From the NCBI RefSeq assembly GCF_036687315.1, contig NZ_CP144683.1, positions 186,001 through 250,000 of the forward strand: 64,000 nt of DNA, in the 5' to 3' direction. Made by a program: the position numbers and the translations under genes. The notes beneath the pieces were generated by a model, which did no database searches, was not told the DNA's origin, and saw only the letters and a list, made by a program, of their open reading frames with translations. Source of the stretch: Sphingopyxis sp. TUF1 (GTDB lineage Bacteria; Pseudomonadota; Alphaproteobacteria; Sphingomonadales; Sphingomonadaceae). Positions 43,693 to 55,619 of the stretch are shown here, piece by piece. Every line of letters begins with the position of its first letter. The first letter of the stretch is position 1.

Positions 43693-44977
43693 CACCGACC
43701 AGAATGTTACCGTCCTCGGCTTGGGCTATATCGGCCTGCCGACAGCCGCGCTGATCGCGCGTTCGGGCAGCAAGGTGACCGGCGTCGACGTTAGCAAGCA
43801 TGTCGTCGAAACGGTTAACAGCGGCAAGGTGCATATCGAGGAGGTCGACCTCGACGGTCTGGTTCAAGGTGTTGTTTCGCGCGGTACATTAATCGCCTCG
43901 ACCGAGGTTGCCCCCGCCGATGTTTTCGTGATTGCGGTCCCGACCCCGCACGACGACGAGCATCGTCCCGACATCAGCCATGTCCTTTCAGCCGCTCGCG
44001 CAATCGCGCCGAAGCTCGCGGTGGGCAACCTCGTCATTCTCGAATCGACGTCTCCGGTCGGCACGACCGAAAAGGTCGCCGCGTTGCTCGCCGAACTTCG
44101 CCCCGACCTCAAGGTTCCCGGCGCCTGCACCGGCGCCGCCGACATCTTCGTCGCCTATTGCCCCGAGCGCGTGCTGCCAGGCCGCATCCTGGTCGAGCTG
44201 GTCGACAACGACCGTTGCATCGGGGGAATCACCCCGCGGTGCGCCCGCCGCGCGATGACCTTTTACCGCCAGTTCGTTCGCGGGGCGTGCGTTACCACAT
44301 CGGCGCGCGCGGCTGAAATGGTGAAGCTGGTCGAGAACAGCTACCGCGACGTGAACATCGCCTTCGCCAACGAGCTGTCGATGATGGCCGAGCATATGGG
44401 CGTCGACGTGTGGGAGGTCATCCGCCTCGCCAATCGCCACCCGCGCGTCAACATCCTTCAGCCCGGGCCCGGGGTCGGCGGCCATTGCATCGCGGTGGAT
44501 CCCTGGTTCCTCGTCCATGGCGCGCCCGAGCAGAGCCGGCTGATCCGCACCGCGCGCGAGGTCAATCTCGCCAAAACCGCGCATGTTATCGGCGCAGCCG
44601 AAATGTTGGTGTCGCAGCATCTCAAGGCGCGCGTCGCCTGCCTCGGCCTCGCCTTCAAACCTAATATCGACGATTTTCGGGAAAGCCCGGCGGTCGAGGT
44701 TGCCGCCGCGCTCGCGCGCCGCTTCGGCCAGCAGATCCGGATCGTCGAGCCTTATGCGCGGGGCCTGCCGATGGAATTTGCGGGCACCGGCGCCGAGCTG
44801 ATCGATCTCGACAGCGCCTTGGCAAGCTGCGACCTGCTCATCGTCCTTGTCGACCATGACCTGTTCAAGTCGATCCCGCTCGAGGAGCGCGGCGACAAGA
44901 TTGTGTATGACACCCGCGGGCTGTGGCTCGATCAACCAAGTATCGGAAACGGCACCCGTTTCAACCGCGCTGCGTGA
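43682..44977 (+). CDS. wecC: UDP-N-acetyl-D-mannosamine dehydrogenase (WecC type)
   Basis: The protein has 431 residues from a GTG at 43682, 11 bases inside the wecB end. NAD motif VTVLGLGYIGLPTAALIA, ESTSPVGTTEKVA, AYCPERVLPG, and the catalytic Cys in GPGVGGHCIAVDPW identify the WecC/WbpA group. It oxidises UDP-ManNAc to UDP-ManNAcA. The substrate-forming partner upstream is truncated, so the pair may be non-functional unless another epimerase exists. Confidence 0.92.
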   Translation: MPIDTDQNVTVLGLGYIGLPTAALIARSGSKVTGVDVSKHVVETVNSGKVHIEEVDLDGLVQGVVSRGTLIASTEVAPADVFVIAVPTPHDDEHRPDISHVLSAARAIAPKLAVGNLVILESTSPVGTTEKVAALLAELRPDLKVPGACTGAADIFVAYCPERVLPGRILVELVDNDRCIGGITPRCARRAMTFYRQFVRGACVTTSARAAEMVKLVENSYRDVNIAFANELSMMAEHMGVDVWEVIRLANRHPRVNILQPGPGVGGHCIAVDPWFLVHGAPEQSRLIRTAREVNLAKTAHVIGAAEMLVSQHLKARVACLGLAFKPNIDDFRESPAVEVAAALARRFGQQIRIVEPYARGLPMEFAGTGAELIDLDSALASCDLLIVLVDHDLFKSIPLEERGDKIVYDTRGLWLDQPSIGNGTRFNRAA

Positions 44978-45022
44978 CCGATCGCCCTTGACGCATTATG
45001 GCTGGCCCAACATGGTGGCGCC

Positions 45023-45829
45023 ATGCTGACTCGTCTTGAAACCATCGTCGTCGAGAAACCGTGGGGACGTACGGACATTCCCTCGGACTTCGGCGATTTG
45101 GGAGATCGCCGTGTCGGCGAGATCTGGTTTTCACACGCCGACGGCCGCGATTCGCCGATCATGGTCAAATTCCTGTTCACGTCCGAACGGCTGTCGATCC
45201 AGGTTCATCCCGACGATGAGGCCGCCGCCGCGGCGGGTTATCCGCGTGGGAAAGAGGAATGCTGGCTCGTGCTGGACGCAGATCCGGGCGCTGAACTGGG
45301 TGTAGGTCTCACCGAAACGACGACACGCGAGGCATTACGTGAGGCGGCACTCGACGGCTCGATCGTCGATATGATCGACTGGCGCACTGCCACGCCCGGC
45401 GATTTCGTCTATAACCGGGCGGGGACGATCCATGCGATCGGCGCGGGGTTGACTGTGGTCGAGGTACAGCAGAATGTGGACTGCACCTACCGCCTCTATG
45501 ACTATGATCGGCCGCGCGAACTTCATCTCGACGCCGGCCTTGCCGTGTCCGCGACGGTGCCGCGCCCAGACAAACGCGATGGCCCGGTCACGGCATCGGA
45601 CAATCGCCTGCTGGTCGACGGACCGCATTTCCGCCTTTTGCATCTGGCTGGTCCCGATGCAGTCGCGCATCTGCCGCCCGGCAACGCCGACTATATTTTC
45701 ACACCGCTGTCCCCGGGCTGCACGATTGAGGGCGAGGTAATACAGCTGGGCGAATGCGTGGCGACCGACCGTGCCGACGGCATCGCTCTCGCCGCCGGCG
45801 CCCGCGCGCTGCTGAGTTGGCCCGCCTGA
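45023..45829 (+). CDS. manA: Class I mannose-6-phosphate isomerase (short form)
   Basis: The protein has 268 residues. The zinc site is seen in LSIQVHPDDEAAAAAGYPRGKEECW, and PGDFVYNRAGTIHAIGAGLTVVEVQQ is the second metal/substrate block. It interconverts fructose-6-P and mannose-6-P at the entrance of the GDP-mannose pathway. It is 22 bases before the GDP-mannose pyrophosphorylase gene. The C-terminal jelly-roll part of long ManA enzymes is shortened, as is usual in alphaproteobacteria. Confidence 0.88.
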   Translation: MLTRLETIVVEKPWGRTDIPSDFGDLGDRRVGEIWFSHADGRDSPIMVKFLFTSERLSIQVHPDDEAAAAAGYPRGKEECWLVLDADPGAELGVGLTETTTREALREAALDGSIVDMIDWRTATPGDFVYNRAGTIHAIGAGLTVVEVQQNVDCTYRLYDYDRPRELHLDAGLAVSATVPRPDKRDGPVTASDNRLLVDGPHFRLLHLAGPDAVAHLPPGNADYIFTPLSPGCTIEGEVIQLGECVATDRADGIALAAGARALLSWPA

Positions 45830-45851
45830 TTTCACTCCTTAAAGGTCTTGT

Positions 45852-46916
45852 ATGAGCATCATCGTTCCCGTCATCCTGTCCGGCGGTTCCGGCACGCGCC
45901 TCTGGCCTGTGTCGACGGGCGCCGCTCCGAAGCAGTTCCAGCCGCTCACGGGCAGCGACAGCATGTTCTTGCAGACCATTGGCCGCGCAAGCGATCGCGG
46001 CCGCTTCGCGGCGCCGCTGGTCGTATGCGGACCGGCGCATGTTGCGCATGTTGAGGCCGAGCTGGCTGCGGCCGGAATTGACGATGCGCGAATCATTGTC
46101 GAGCCCGCGGCGCGCAACACGGCCCCGGCGATCGCGCTGGCCGCCTTGGCGGCCCGTGCCGAGAATGTGAATGCGACAATCCTTGTCATGCCGGCAGATC
46201 ATGTGATGACCGACGTGCGTGCCTTCCTTACGGCGATCGAGGCCGCGCGGCCAATGGTTGAAACGGGCGCGCTCGCCACCTTCGGCATTGCACCGTCGCA
46301 TCCCGAAACCGGCTATGGCTATATTGCGGCGGGCGACCCGATGACGGACGCGCCCGGCGTCCACGCGGTGCGGCGCTTCGTCGAAAAGCCGCCGCGCGAC
46401 AAAGCGGAGACGATGCTGTCCGAAGGTGGTCACTATTGGAATGCGGGCATCTTCCTGATGCGTGCCGACCGCTTTCTCGCCGAGTTGATGCGGCAACAGC
46501 CCGCCATGGCGTCCGCCTGCACCGCGGCGATGAACGGCGCGCGGGCGGACGGCTCAAAGCTCCATCCGGGCTCTGAGGCCTTCCTTTCCAGCCCGTCGGA
46601 CTCCATCGATTATGCGGTGATGGAGGGCGCCGACCGGGTCGTCGTCGTCCCCGTCGATCCGGGCTGGTCCGACGTCGGCGGCTGGGCAGCGCTCCACGAG
46701 CTTGGCGAAAAGGACGCGGCGGGCAATGTCCGCATCGGTGAGGTTATCGCACTTGACGCGCACCACAATTACCTGCGCGCGAGCGGCAATAAGCGGATCG
46801 CGGTCGTCGGCGTTTCCGACCTCGTTGTCGTTGCGCACGGCGACGACATTCTCGTCATCCCCCGCGAACGCGCGCAGGAGGTCAAGGCGATCGTCGAGGC
46901 GATCGCCAAGCGCTAA
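45852..46916 (+). CDS. manC: Mannose-1-phosphate guanylyltransferase
   Basis: The protein has 354 residues. The nucleotidyltransferase signature [16 protein letters not shown] is at the N-terminus, AADHVM-type MPADHVM follows, and [11 protein letters not shown] and [14 protein letters not shown] bind the sugar phosphate. It forms GDP-mannose. It lacks the C-terminal isomerase domain of bifunctional enzymes, which agrees with a separate isomerase gene just upstream. An AAAGG site precedes the start. Confidence 0.95.
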   Translation: MSIIVPVILSGGSGTRLWPVSTGAAPKQFQPLTGSDSMFLQTIGRASDRGRFAAPLVVCGPAHVAHVEAELAAAGIDDARIIVEPAARNTAPAIALAALAARAENVNATILVMPADHVMTDVRAFLTAIEAARPMVETGALATFGIAPSHPETGYGYIAAGDPMTDAPGVHAVRRFVEKPPRDKAETMLSEGGHYWNAGIFLMRADRFLAELMRQQPAMASACTAAMNGARADGSKLHPGSEAFLSSPSDSIDYAVMEGADRVVVVPVDPGWSDVGGWAALHELGEKDAAGNVRIGEVIALDAHHNYLRASGNKRIAVVGVSDLVVVAHGDDILVIPRERAQEVKAIVEAIAKR

Positions 46917-46969
46917 GCGCACGCCCCCTCCCCTTGCAGCCCCGGCACCCATCGCCCATATCGCGCGGC

Positions 46970-47536
46970 ATGACCAATCCCCACGCGCAAGGTGCCGCGC
47001 CCTGGCACGGCACCACCATTCTTTCGGCCCGCAACAAAGACAAGGTTGTCGTCATCGGTGACGGACAGGTCTCGATGGGTCAGACAGTGATGAAGCCCAA
47101 CGCCCGCAAGGTGCGCCGCCTGCATGACGGCAGCGTGATCGGCGGCTTTGCAGGCGCGACCGCCGACGCTTTCACGCTGTTCGAGCGGCTTGAGGCCAAG
47201 CTCGAGCGCCACAACGGCCAATTGCTGCGCGCCGCCGTCGAACTGGCGAAGGATTGGCGCACCGACAAATATCTGCGCAATCTGGAAGCGATGATGATCG
47301 TCGCCGACAAGGAAGTCACGCTCGTCATCACCGGCAACGGCGATGTGCTCGAACCCACCGGAGGCATCGCCGCGATCGGTTCGGGGGGCAACTATGCGCT
47401 TTCGGCGGCGCGCGCGCTCGCCGACTACGAACAAGACCCCGAGCTACTGGCGAAAAAGGCGATGACCGTCGCCGCCGAAATCTGCGTCTACACCAACGAC
47501 CAGTTCACGCTCGAAACCATCGAAATCCAGGCATAA
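46970..47536 (+). CDS. hslV: ATP-dependent protease peptidase subunit HslV
   Basis: The protein has 188 residues. The N-terminal threonine nucleophile lies in [20 protein letters not shown], after a propeptide of about 14 residues. [25 protein letters not shown] and [20 protein letters not shown] are HslV signatures. It forms the double hexamer peptidase core of the HslVU heat-shock protease. It is 3 bases before hslU. Confidence 0.97.
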   Translation: MTNPHAQGAAPWHGTTILSARNKDKVVVIGDGQVSMGQTVMKPNARKVRRLHDGSVIGGFAGATADAFTLFERLEAKLERHNGQLLRAAVELAKDWRTDKYLRNLEAMMIVADKEVTLVITGNGDVLEPTGGIAAIGSGGNYALSAARALADYEQDPELLAKKAMTVAAEICVYTNDQFTLETIEIQA

Positions 47537-47539
47537 TCC

Positions 47540-48841
47540 ATGAACAAAGATTTGACCCCGAAGGCGATCGTCGCCGCACTGGACACGCACATCATCGGCC
47601 AGAATGCGGCGAAGCGCGCGGTCGCGGTGGCGCTGCGCAATCGCTGGCGCCGCCAACAGCTTCCCGCCGAGCTGCGCGACGAGGTGACGCCGAAAAATAT
47701 CCTGATGATCGGCCCCACCGGCTGCGGCAAGACCGAGATTTCCCGCCGTCTGGCCAAGCTCGCCGACGCGCCGTTCATCAAGGTCGAGGCGACAAAATTT
47801 ACCGAGGTCGGCTACGTCGGGCGTGACGTCGAGCAGATTGCCCGCGACCTTGTCGAAGAGGCTGTTCGGCTGGAAAAGGAGCGCCGCCGCGATGCCGTGC
47901 GCGCCGCCGCCGAAGAAGCGGCGATGGAACGCCTGCTCGACGCGCTCACCGGCAAGGGAGCGAGCGAGGCGACGCGCCAGAGCTTTCGTCAGCGCATCCG
48001 CGAGGGCCATCTCGACGACAGCGAGGTCGAGGTCGAAGTCGCCGACGCGCCGGGGATGAATTTCGAACTGCCCGGCCAGCCGGGACAGATGAACATGATC
48101 AACCTGTCCGACATGCTCGGCAAGGCAATGGGGGGCCTCCCCAAGAAGCGCCGCAAGCTCAAGGTGATCGACGCCGCGACGCGGCTGATCGAGGAAGAGC
48201 AGGACAAGCGCCTCGACCAGGATGATGTCGCGCGCGTCGCACTCGCCGACGCTGAAGCCAATGGCATCGTGTTCCTCGACGAGATCGACAAGATCGCGGT
48301 CAGCGACGTGCGCGGCGGGTCGGTAAGCCGCGAAGGCGTGCAGCGCGACCTGTTGCCCCTGATCGAGGGCACGACCGTCGCGACCAAATATGGGCCGATG
48401 AAGACCGACCATATCCTGTTCATCGCCAGCGGCGCCTTTCATGTCGCTAAGCCCAGCGATCTGCTCCCCGAACTTCAGGGCCGCCTTCCGATCCGCGTTG
48501 AACTGGGCGCGCTGACCGAAGCGGATTTCGTCCGCATCCTGAGCGAGACCAAGGCGGGGCTGCCCGAACAATATGTCGCGCTGCTCGGCACCGAGGGCGT
48601 GACGGTGAACTTCACCCCCGACGCGATCGCGCGCGTCGCGAAACTTGCGGCCGATGTGAATGAGAAGGTCGAGAATATCGGCGCGCGCCGCCTTCAGACG
48701 ATCATGGAGCGGCTCGTCGAGGAAATCAGCTTCACCGCCGAGGACGCGGGCGGCACGACGATCGACATCGACGCCGCCTATGTCGACCGGCAACTTGCCG
48801 ACATTGTGGGCGACACCGACCTCAGCAAATATGTGTTGTAG
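47540..48841 (+). CDS. hslU: ATP-dependent protease ATPase subunit HslU
   Basis: The protein has 433 residues. Walker [10 protein letters not shown] is at residues 58-66, the intermediate domain follows, then Walker [12 protein letters not shown] and the sensor and C-terminal region ending in DLSKYVL, the tail that docks into HslV. It unfolds substrates for HslV. The short spacing with hslV indicates one operon. Confidence 0.97.
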   Translation: MNKDLTPKAIVAALDTHIIGQNAAKRAVAVALRNRWRRQQLPAELRDEVTPKNILMIGPTGCGKTEISRRLAKLADAPFIKVEATKFTEVGYVGRDVEQIARDLVEEAVRLEKERRRDAVRAAAEEAAMERLLDALTGKGASEATRQSFRQRIREGHLDDSEVEVEVADAPGMNFELPGQPGQMNMINLSDMLGKAMGGLPKKRRKLKVIDAATRLIEEEQDKRLDQDDVARVALADAEANGIVFLDEIDKIAVSDVRGGSVSREGVQRDLLPLIEGTTVATKYGPMKTDHILFIASGAFHVAKPSDLLPELQGRLPIRVELGALTEADFVRILSETKAGLPEQYVALLGTEGVTVNFTPDAIARVAKLAADVNEKVENIGARRLQTIMERLVEEISFTAEDAGGTTIDIDAAYVDRQLADIVGDTDLSKYVL

Positions 48842-49064
48842 GGTGTAAGGGCCGTTTCCGCCGATTTATCGCAAAGTCATCCCGACGTGAGGCTATTCCA
48901 ACCCCCTCTCCCCTACGCAAACAACCCAACCCTCCGCCAACAAAGCCAAATCGGCAGCTGTTGACCCGTCCGTTTACCGAACTTCATTTGACTTTCGCGC
49001 GCTCGTAATGCGATGAACGGGTGACACGGCCGATCTGGGTCAAACGGCCGGCACGGAGACAGCA
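48842..49064. other. 223-bp gap between hslU and the RodZ-like gene
   Basis: No gene or RNA is recognised. The region is relatively AT-rich near its right end and should hold the promoter of the RodZ-like gene; TTGAC-like words occur but no convincing -10 partner. A GGAGA site precedes the ATG. Confidence 0.35.
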
Positions 49065-49916
49065 ATGACGGATGACGACGTCGCCCCGGAACAGGGCGAG
49101 CTGGCGATCACGCGCACCGGCGATCGGCTTCGGCTGGCGCGCGAGGCAGCGGGATTGTCGCTGGCCGACGTCGCGACCCGCACGCGCATCACCCAGCGCC
49201 ATCTTGCCGCGATCGAAAAGTCCGATTTTTCGGAGCTCCCCGGCCGCACCTATGTCACCGGCTTCGCGCGCGCCTATGCCCGCGCGGTCGACCTGCCGGA
49301 GGCCGAGGTCGGAGCCACGATCCGGCAGGAACTCGAAGAGGATGAATATGGTTCGCGGCCGCTTTACGAGGCCTATGAGCCGACCGACCCCGCGCGCCTG
49401 CCAACCGCGCGGCTGACCTGGACGCTCGTTATCGTGACGCTCGTGCTCGCGTCGGCCTATGGCGTGTGGCGCTTTCTGTCGGTCGAGCCCGACGAGGCGC
49501 TGATCGCCGCGCAAAACCGCGATGCCGAGGCATCGGAAGCGCCCGAGAGCGCGGCCGGCGCCGCGCCCGCTGCAAAGGTCGGCGCGGCATCGGCAGCGGT
49601 GACGGCGAATGCCCCTGTGGTGCTGACCGGCCTGTCCGAAGTGTGGATCGGTTTCGACGATGCCGAGGGCAAGACCGAAAACTGGCGCACGCTCGATGCC
49701 GGCGAAACATATCAGGTGCCGCCCGCCTATATCGAGCAGTTCACGTTGCGCACCAGCATCCCGCAAGCGCTGAAAGTAACCGTCGGCGGCCGCGACGTCG
49801 GCCCCGTCGGCCCCGCCGATACGCTGGTGAAGAATATCTCGCTGAAACCCGCGGACCTGATCGCGCGCACCGACGGCGCGGGCGCCGCAGGCGCCCAGCC
49901 GCGTCCACAGGGCTGA
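49065..49916 (+). CDS. RodZ-like protein: HTH domain, membrane helix and DUF4115
   Basis: The protein has 283 residues. An N-terminal Xre/HTH_25 domain (about 20-80; LRLAREAAGLSLADVATRTR, SELPGRTYVTGFARAYA), a membrane helix (about 120-142), an Ala-rich linker and a C-terminal DUF4115 beta domain (VWIGFDDAEGKTENWRTLDAG) make up the RodZ plan. RodZ links MreB to the cell-wall synthesis machinery. Expression from its own promoter is likely. Confidence 0.88.
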   Translation: MTDDDVAPEQGELAITRTGDRLRLAREAAGLSLADVATRTRITQRHLAAIEKSDFSELPGRTYVTGFARAYARAVDLPEAEVGATIRQELEEDEYGSRPLYEAYEPTDPARLPTARLTWTLVIVTLVLASAYGVWRFLSVEPDEALIAAQNRDAEASEAPESAAGAAPAAKVGAASAAVTANAPVVLTGLSEVWIGFDDAEGKTENWRTLDAGETYQVPPAYIEQFTLRTSIPQALKVTVGGRDVGPVGPADTLVKNISLKPADLIARTDGAGAAGAQPRPQG

Positions 49917-50030
49917 TTCGCCGATCGTTCGGCCGATCGCCGCGGCAGCGCACCGAAATGGGTTTGCGCTACCGCGCATTCGGGCGTTATGGACGCCAAA
50001 ACTGGTTAACGAGTGAGAACCGAAGAGTAG

Positions 50031-50972
50031 ATGAAGATGCGTCAGATCTTTTTCCTTGGAACCGCAATGATCGGGCTTGCCGCGTCAATGCCCGCGGCCG
50101 CGCAGGACAATACGCTCGGCAAGCGTGTCGAGCGGCTCGAAAAGGAAATGCGCGCCGTCCAGCGGTCGGTCTTTCCCGGCGGAAGCCCGACCTTTTTCGA
50201 AGGCGAGATTGCACCCGACAATGTCCCTGGCGAACGCGCCCGCACCAGTGCCCCGGTGATCGACCTGACCGCGCGCGTCGACGCGCTTGAAACCCAGCTG
50301 CAAGCGCTGACCGGTCAGACCGAACAAAATGCCTTCCAGCTTCGCGAACTCGAAAAACAATTCGCAGCCTACAAGGCGGAAATGGACAAGCGCTTGGCCG
50401 ATCCCGCATCGGCGCAAGACGCCCTCACACCCGCGGCCTTGGCGCGGACGGTCAAGGCGCCCGCCGCGACCACGACGGCCGCGACCCCTGCAACCAAGCC
50501 GGCAAGCAAGCCCGCGGCCAAGCCCGCGGGTCCCGATGCTGCCCGGCTCGCGCTCGTCAAGGCGGTCGAGGTGCCGGTAACGGGTGATGAGAGCAAGGAC
50601 GCCTATGATTATGGCTATCGCTTGTGGGATGCCAAACTCTATCCGGAGGCACAGGCGCAATTGAAGAGCGTCGTCACCAAATGGCCCAAAAGCAACTACG
50701 CCAGCTTTGCGCAGAACCTGCTCGGGCGCGCCTATCTTGACGAGGGAAAACCAAGCCTCGCGGCGGTCGCTTTCTACAATAATTACAAGGATCGCCCCAG
50801 CGGCGCCCGCGCTCCGCACAGCCTGATGTACATGGGCGTCGCACTCGACAAGCTGGGTCGTAAGGCCGATGCCTGCAAGGCGTTCCGCGAACTCGATGAA
50901 GTTTATGGCGACAAGGCGCCGCAGGATGTCCGTACCGATGCTGCCGCCGCAAAAGCAAAAGCAGGCTGCTGA
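50031..50972 (+). CDS. cpoB: Tol-Pal system protein YbgF/CpoB
   Basis: The protein has 313 residues. A signal peptide ends in AAAQD. A trimerising coiled coil follows (about 28-115), an Ala/Pro/Lys linker, and a C-terminal TPR part (DAYDYGYRLWDAKLYPEAQAQL, FAQNLLGRAYLDEGKPSLAA). In the family it connects the Tol-Pal machine with PBP1B. pal and tol genes are not in the window. Its 3' end overlaps tilS by 35 bases. Confidence 0.9.
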   Translation: MKMRQIFFLGTAMIGLAASMPAAAQDNTLGKRVERLEKEMRAVQRSVFPGGSPTFFEGEIAPDNVPGERARTSAPVIDLTARVDALETQLQALTGQTEQNAFQLRELEKQFAAYKAEMDKRLADPASAQDALTPAALARTVKAPAATTTAATPATKPASKPAAKPAGPDAARLALVKAVEVPVTGDESKDAYDYGYRLWDAKLYPEAQAQLKSVVTKWPKSNYASFAQNLLGRAYLDEGKPSLAAVAFYNNYKDRPSGARAPHSLMYMGVALDKLGRKADACKAFRELDEVYGDKAPQDVRTDAAAAKAKAGC

Positions 50973-51930
50973 GCGCGATGTCGCCGGGCGGCTCGCCGGC
51001 GACCTCGCCGCGCTGCTCGGCCCTGACTGGCATCGGCTGCGCTATGGCATCGCCGTGTCGGGCGGACCTGACAGCATGGCACTGCTCTGGATGATGGCGT
51101 CGTTGCTGCCCGGCCAGGCCCGGGCGGCGACGGTTGACCATGGCCTTCGCAAGGGATCGGATGACGAAGCGCGCATGGTCGCGGCCTTCTGCGCGCGCGA
51201 ACATATTCCCCATTCCACACTCACGCCGCCGACGCCGATCCGCGGGTCGTTGCAGGCCGCGGCGCGCGGCGAACGCTATCGCTTGCTCGAGCAATGGCGC
51301 GCGGCTCATGCGCTCGACCATATCGTCACCGCGCATCACGCCGACGACCAGCTCGAGACGATCGTCATGCGGCTCAACCGCGCGAGCGGGGTTGGCGGCC
51401 TCGCCGCGATCCGCGCCGCCAACGGCGCCATCCTTCGCCCGCTGCTCGGCTGGCGCCGCAACGAACTGGTCAATATCGCGCTCGACAACGATCTGCCCTT
51501 CATCGACGATCCCTCGAACAGCGACGACCGTTTCGACCGTGCGCGGCTCCGCCACGCGCTGAAATCGCAGACCGCGCTTGACCCGGTGGCGGCAGCGAAA
51601 TCGGCCGCTTGGCTCGCCGAAGCCGACGAAGCACTCGACTGGGCGGTCGATCGGCTGATCGCGGGCTGGCCCGACGCGTCCGACATCGCGGTGATCCGTG
51701 ACGAAGCCTATCCGCCCGAGCTGTTTCGGCGCGTCGTCGCGCAGCGGCTGCGCGCCAATGCACCCCAACTGGCACTGCGCGGCGCGGCGCTTGATGGGGT
51801 GATTGCGGCGATGCGCGCGGGGCGGCGCGCGATGGTCGGCGCGTTGCTGATCGATGCCGTGCCTGGGTTTGAAGGCGCGATCTGGCGCATTTCGGCGGCA
51901 CCGCGACGGAAGTCGCCCAAAAAGACCTGA
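50938..51930 (+). CDS. tilS: tRNA(Ile)-lysidine synthase
   Basis: The protein has about 330 residues from the ATG at 50938. The PP-loop SGGPDS is at residues 41-46, VDHGLRKGSDDEA and TAHHADDQLETIVMRL follow, and FIDDPSNSDDRFDRARLRH is the family block. TilS modifies C34 of the AUA-reading tRNA-Ile to lysidine, an essential step. It lacks the long C-terminal domain of the E. coli enzyme. Longer frames read back into cpoB without homology. Confidence 0.94.
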   Translation: MLPPQKQKQAAERDVAGRLAGDLAALLGPDWHRLRYGIAVSGGPDSMALLWMMASLLPGQARAATVDHGLRKGSDDEARMVAAFCAREHIPHSTLTPPTPIRGSLQAAARGERYRLLEQWRAAHALDHIVTAHHADDQLETIVMRLNRASGVGGLAAIRAANGAILRPLLGWRRNELVNIALDNDLPFIDDPSNSDDRFDRARLRHALKSQTALDPVAAAKSAAWLAEADEALDWAVDRLIAGWPDASDIAVIRDEAYPPELFRRVVAQRLRANAPQLALRGAALDGVIAAMRAGRRAMVGALLIDAVPGFEGAIWRISAAPRRKSPKKT

Positions 51931-51938
51931 TTGCCTCA

Positions 51939-51966
51939 TTGTCATTTAACCCGATTATCCTATCTT
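51939..51966 (+). promoter_or_regulatory. Candidate sigma-70-type promoter of ftsH
   Basis: TTGTCA (51939-51944) and TATCTT (51961-51966) are separated by 16 bases, 46 bases before the ftsH ATG. The fit to the consensus is fair; a heat-shock sigma element is not evident. Confidence 0.45.
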
Positions 51967-52011
51967 GAGCGGATAGGAGCGCAGCGCTTGCGCCGTTGAG
52001 GAAGATTCCGA

Positions 52012-53955
<1,944 letters not shown>

Positions 53956-53995
53956 CATCAGGGGTCATTCATTGGCGGGGGACAGATTGCGGCGC

Positions 53996-54382
53996 ATGAT
54001 CGGCGTAACTCATGCGCGACCCCTGTCCCTTATTCTCGCAGCTCCCCTGCTATGCGGCATGGCACCAAGCGATATGAGCATCGCCGCCTTCCTCGCCCGC
54101 GCGGGATCGCTCGAACGATTGGGGCCGCTCGCGCTCGCGACACCGCAGGGTCTCCAGCTTAGGAACGAAGTGATTGCCGCGGGCAAGCGATATAAGGCGC
54201 GCATCGACGCCGAGCGGCGCGCGGGGCGAAAGACGACGAGCTGCCCACCCGAATCGGGGAGCCTTACCCCCGAACAGTGGCTCGCGCACCTTCGCGGCTA
54301 TCCGGCGCGCGTTCGCGATCGGGTCAGCCTCTATGCCGCCTTCGACGCGCTGATGAGGAAGCGCTATCCCTGCCCCGCCTGA
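53996..54382 (+). CDS. Exported protein of unknown function
   Basis: The protein has 128 residues from the ATG at 53996. A hydrophobic signal segment (LSLILAAPLLCGMA) is followed by a helical, Arg/Ala-rich mature part with two cysteines (CPPESG, YPCPA) that could pair. It starts 41 bases after ftsH in the same direction. I recognise no family. The longer frame from 53786 only reads through ftsH. Confidence 0.6.
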   Translation: MIGVTHARPLSLILAAPLLCGMAPSDMSIAAFLARAGSLERLGPLALATPQGLQLRNEVIAAGKRYKARIDAERRAGRKTTSCPPESGSLTPEQWLAHLRGYPARVRDRVSLYAAFDALMRKRYPCPA

Positions 54383-54480
54383 TTCGCCGGGCGTGCATTA
54401 CCGGACAAAGGAGCGATGATGCGACCTCGTAAAGCATTGAGCGTGCCGTGGCTTGGGGTCCCGGTCTCAGGCGGCACTGC

Positions 54481-55086
54481 ATGACGATATATTGCGACGA
54501 ATCGGGCGGGCTCAACGCCGGCGCGATGACCTTCGCCGCTGTAATGCTGACGCCCGAAGTTGCGGATGGCATCCACGCGCGTTTTCGCAGCGTCACCGGG
54601 ATGCGCGGCGAGCTTAAGGGCAGCCGGCTCAGCCTTGTCGAACGCGCCTATCTGCTCGAACTCTTTGATCGCGCGGGCGGCCGCGCATGGGTCGCGGTGG
54701 CCGAACGCGAGCGGCTCGCGCCGAGCCCCGCCGGCACGTTGCCGAGCGACCTTAATCTCTATGCTGCGTTGCTCGATCTTGCGATCGGCCGCTGGCTGCC
54801 CGAGACGGGCGGCGTGTGCACCGACGTCGTGATCGACGACGGGCGCTACGACCCCATTATCCTCGGTTGTGTCCGCGCGGAGATTCAGGCCGGCCTCGGC
54901 CAGTGGGGCCGCGCTTCGCTTGCCGACAGCCACCGCAGCAACGGTGTGCAGATCGCCGACGTCATCGCCAACAGCCTGTTCAACATCGCGGTGAAATCGC
55001 CTCGCGCGCGCCGTATCCGGACGATCGTCGAACCGATGTTGGCATCAAGGGCGATCCGCATCGCCGATCTCACGATAATGCCATGA
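54481..55086 (+). CDS. DUF3800-type protein
   Basis: The protein has 201 residues from the ATG at 54481. It opens with TIYCDESGGLNAGAMTFAAV and ends with the second acidic/His region SHRSNGVQIADVIANSLFN, the two ends of the DUF3800 family, which has an RNase-H-like fold of unknown role. About 100 bases separate it from the previous gene. It is convergent with rpoZ, with a strong hairpin between them. Confidence 0.75.
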   Translation: MTIYCDESGGLNAGAMTFAAVMLTPEVADGIHARFRSVTGMRGELKGSRLSLVERAYLLELFDRAGGRAWVAVAERERLAPSPAGTLPSDLNLYAALLDLAIGRWLPETGGVCTDVVIDDGRYDPIILGCVRAEIQAGLGQWGRASLADSHRSNGVQIADVIANSLFNIAVKSPRARRIRTIVEPMLASRAIRIADLTIMP

Positions 55087-55087
55087 C

Positions 55088-55113
55088 AAAAGGGCCGCAG
55101 TTTCCTGCGGCCC
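55088..55113 (-). terminator. Rho-independent terminator of rpoZ
   Basis: On the minus strand a 9-bp stem GGGCCGCAG/CTGCGGCCC with a 4-base loop is followed by TTTT. It lies 27 bases after the rpoZ stop. From the other side there is no T-run, so it mainly serves rpoZ. Confidence 0.85.
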
Positions 55114-55139
55114 CCTTGGTAATCGATTATCGGCAGCGC

Positions 55140-55484
55140 TTATTCGAAGTCGCCGCCACCGCCGGCGGGGCTGCGCGGCGGTGCCGCCGCAGTCAGGCGC
55201 AGCGCTTCGGCCGAGCGGCTGATCGAGCTGATTTCATCCGGCGTATCGTCATCGTCGACGACAACCTTCTGCATCGAACCGACGAGCGTTTCCTGCAGAT
55301 CCTTGGGACGGATCGTCTGCTCGGCGATTTCGCGCAGCGCGACGACCGGATTCTTGTCGCGGTCGCGATCAACGGTCAGCTCCGAACCGCCGGAGATTTC
55401 GCGGGCGCGGTGCGCGGAGAGCAGGACCAGGTCGAAACGGTTGGGAACTTTGTCGACGCAATCCTCGACGGTAACGCGGGCCAT
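55140..55484 (-). CDS. rpoZ: RNA polymerase omega subunit
   Basis: The protein has 114 residues. The conserved N-terminus [19 protein letters not shown] and the block [17 protein letters not shown] are diagnostic. Omega helps assemble the beta-prime subunit. The acidic [10 protein letters not shown] and the Gly/Ala/Pro tail are typical of alphaproteobacterial forms. A clear terminator follows. Confidence 0.96.
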   Translation of the reverse strand: MARVTVEDCVDKVPNRFDLVLLSAHRAREISGGSELTVDRDRDKNPVVALREIAEQTIRPKDLQETLVGSMQKVVVDDDDTPDEISSISRSAEALRLTAAAPPRSPAGGGGDFE

Positions 55485-55619
55485 GATATTTCCTTAAACG
55501 GGAGAGGCCAGCCCTTTCGTGGGCATGGCGGCAAGCGCTGCGCGCTAGCAGGCTCGCCCGCGCCTGTCAATGAAAGCGCCGCCCTTGCGGCGCGCTCTCC
55601 TGCCGTCCTATGAGCAGGC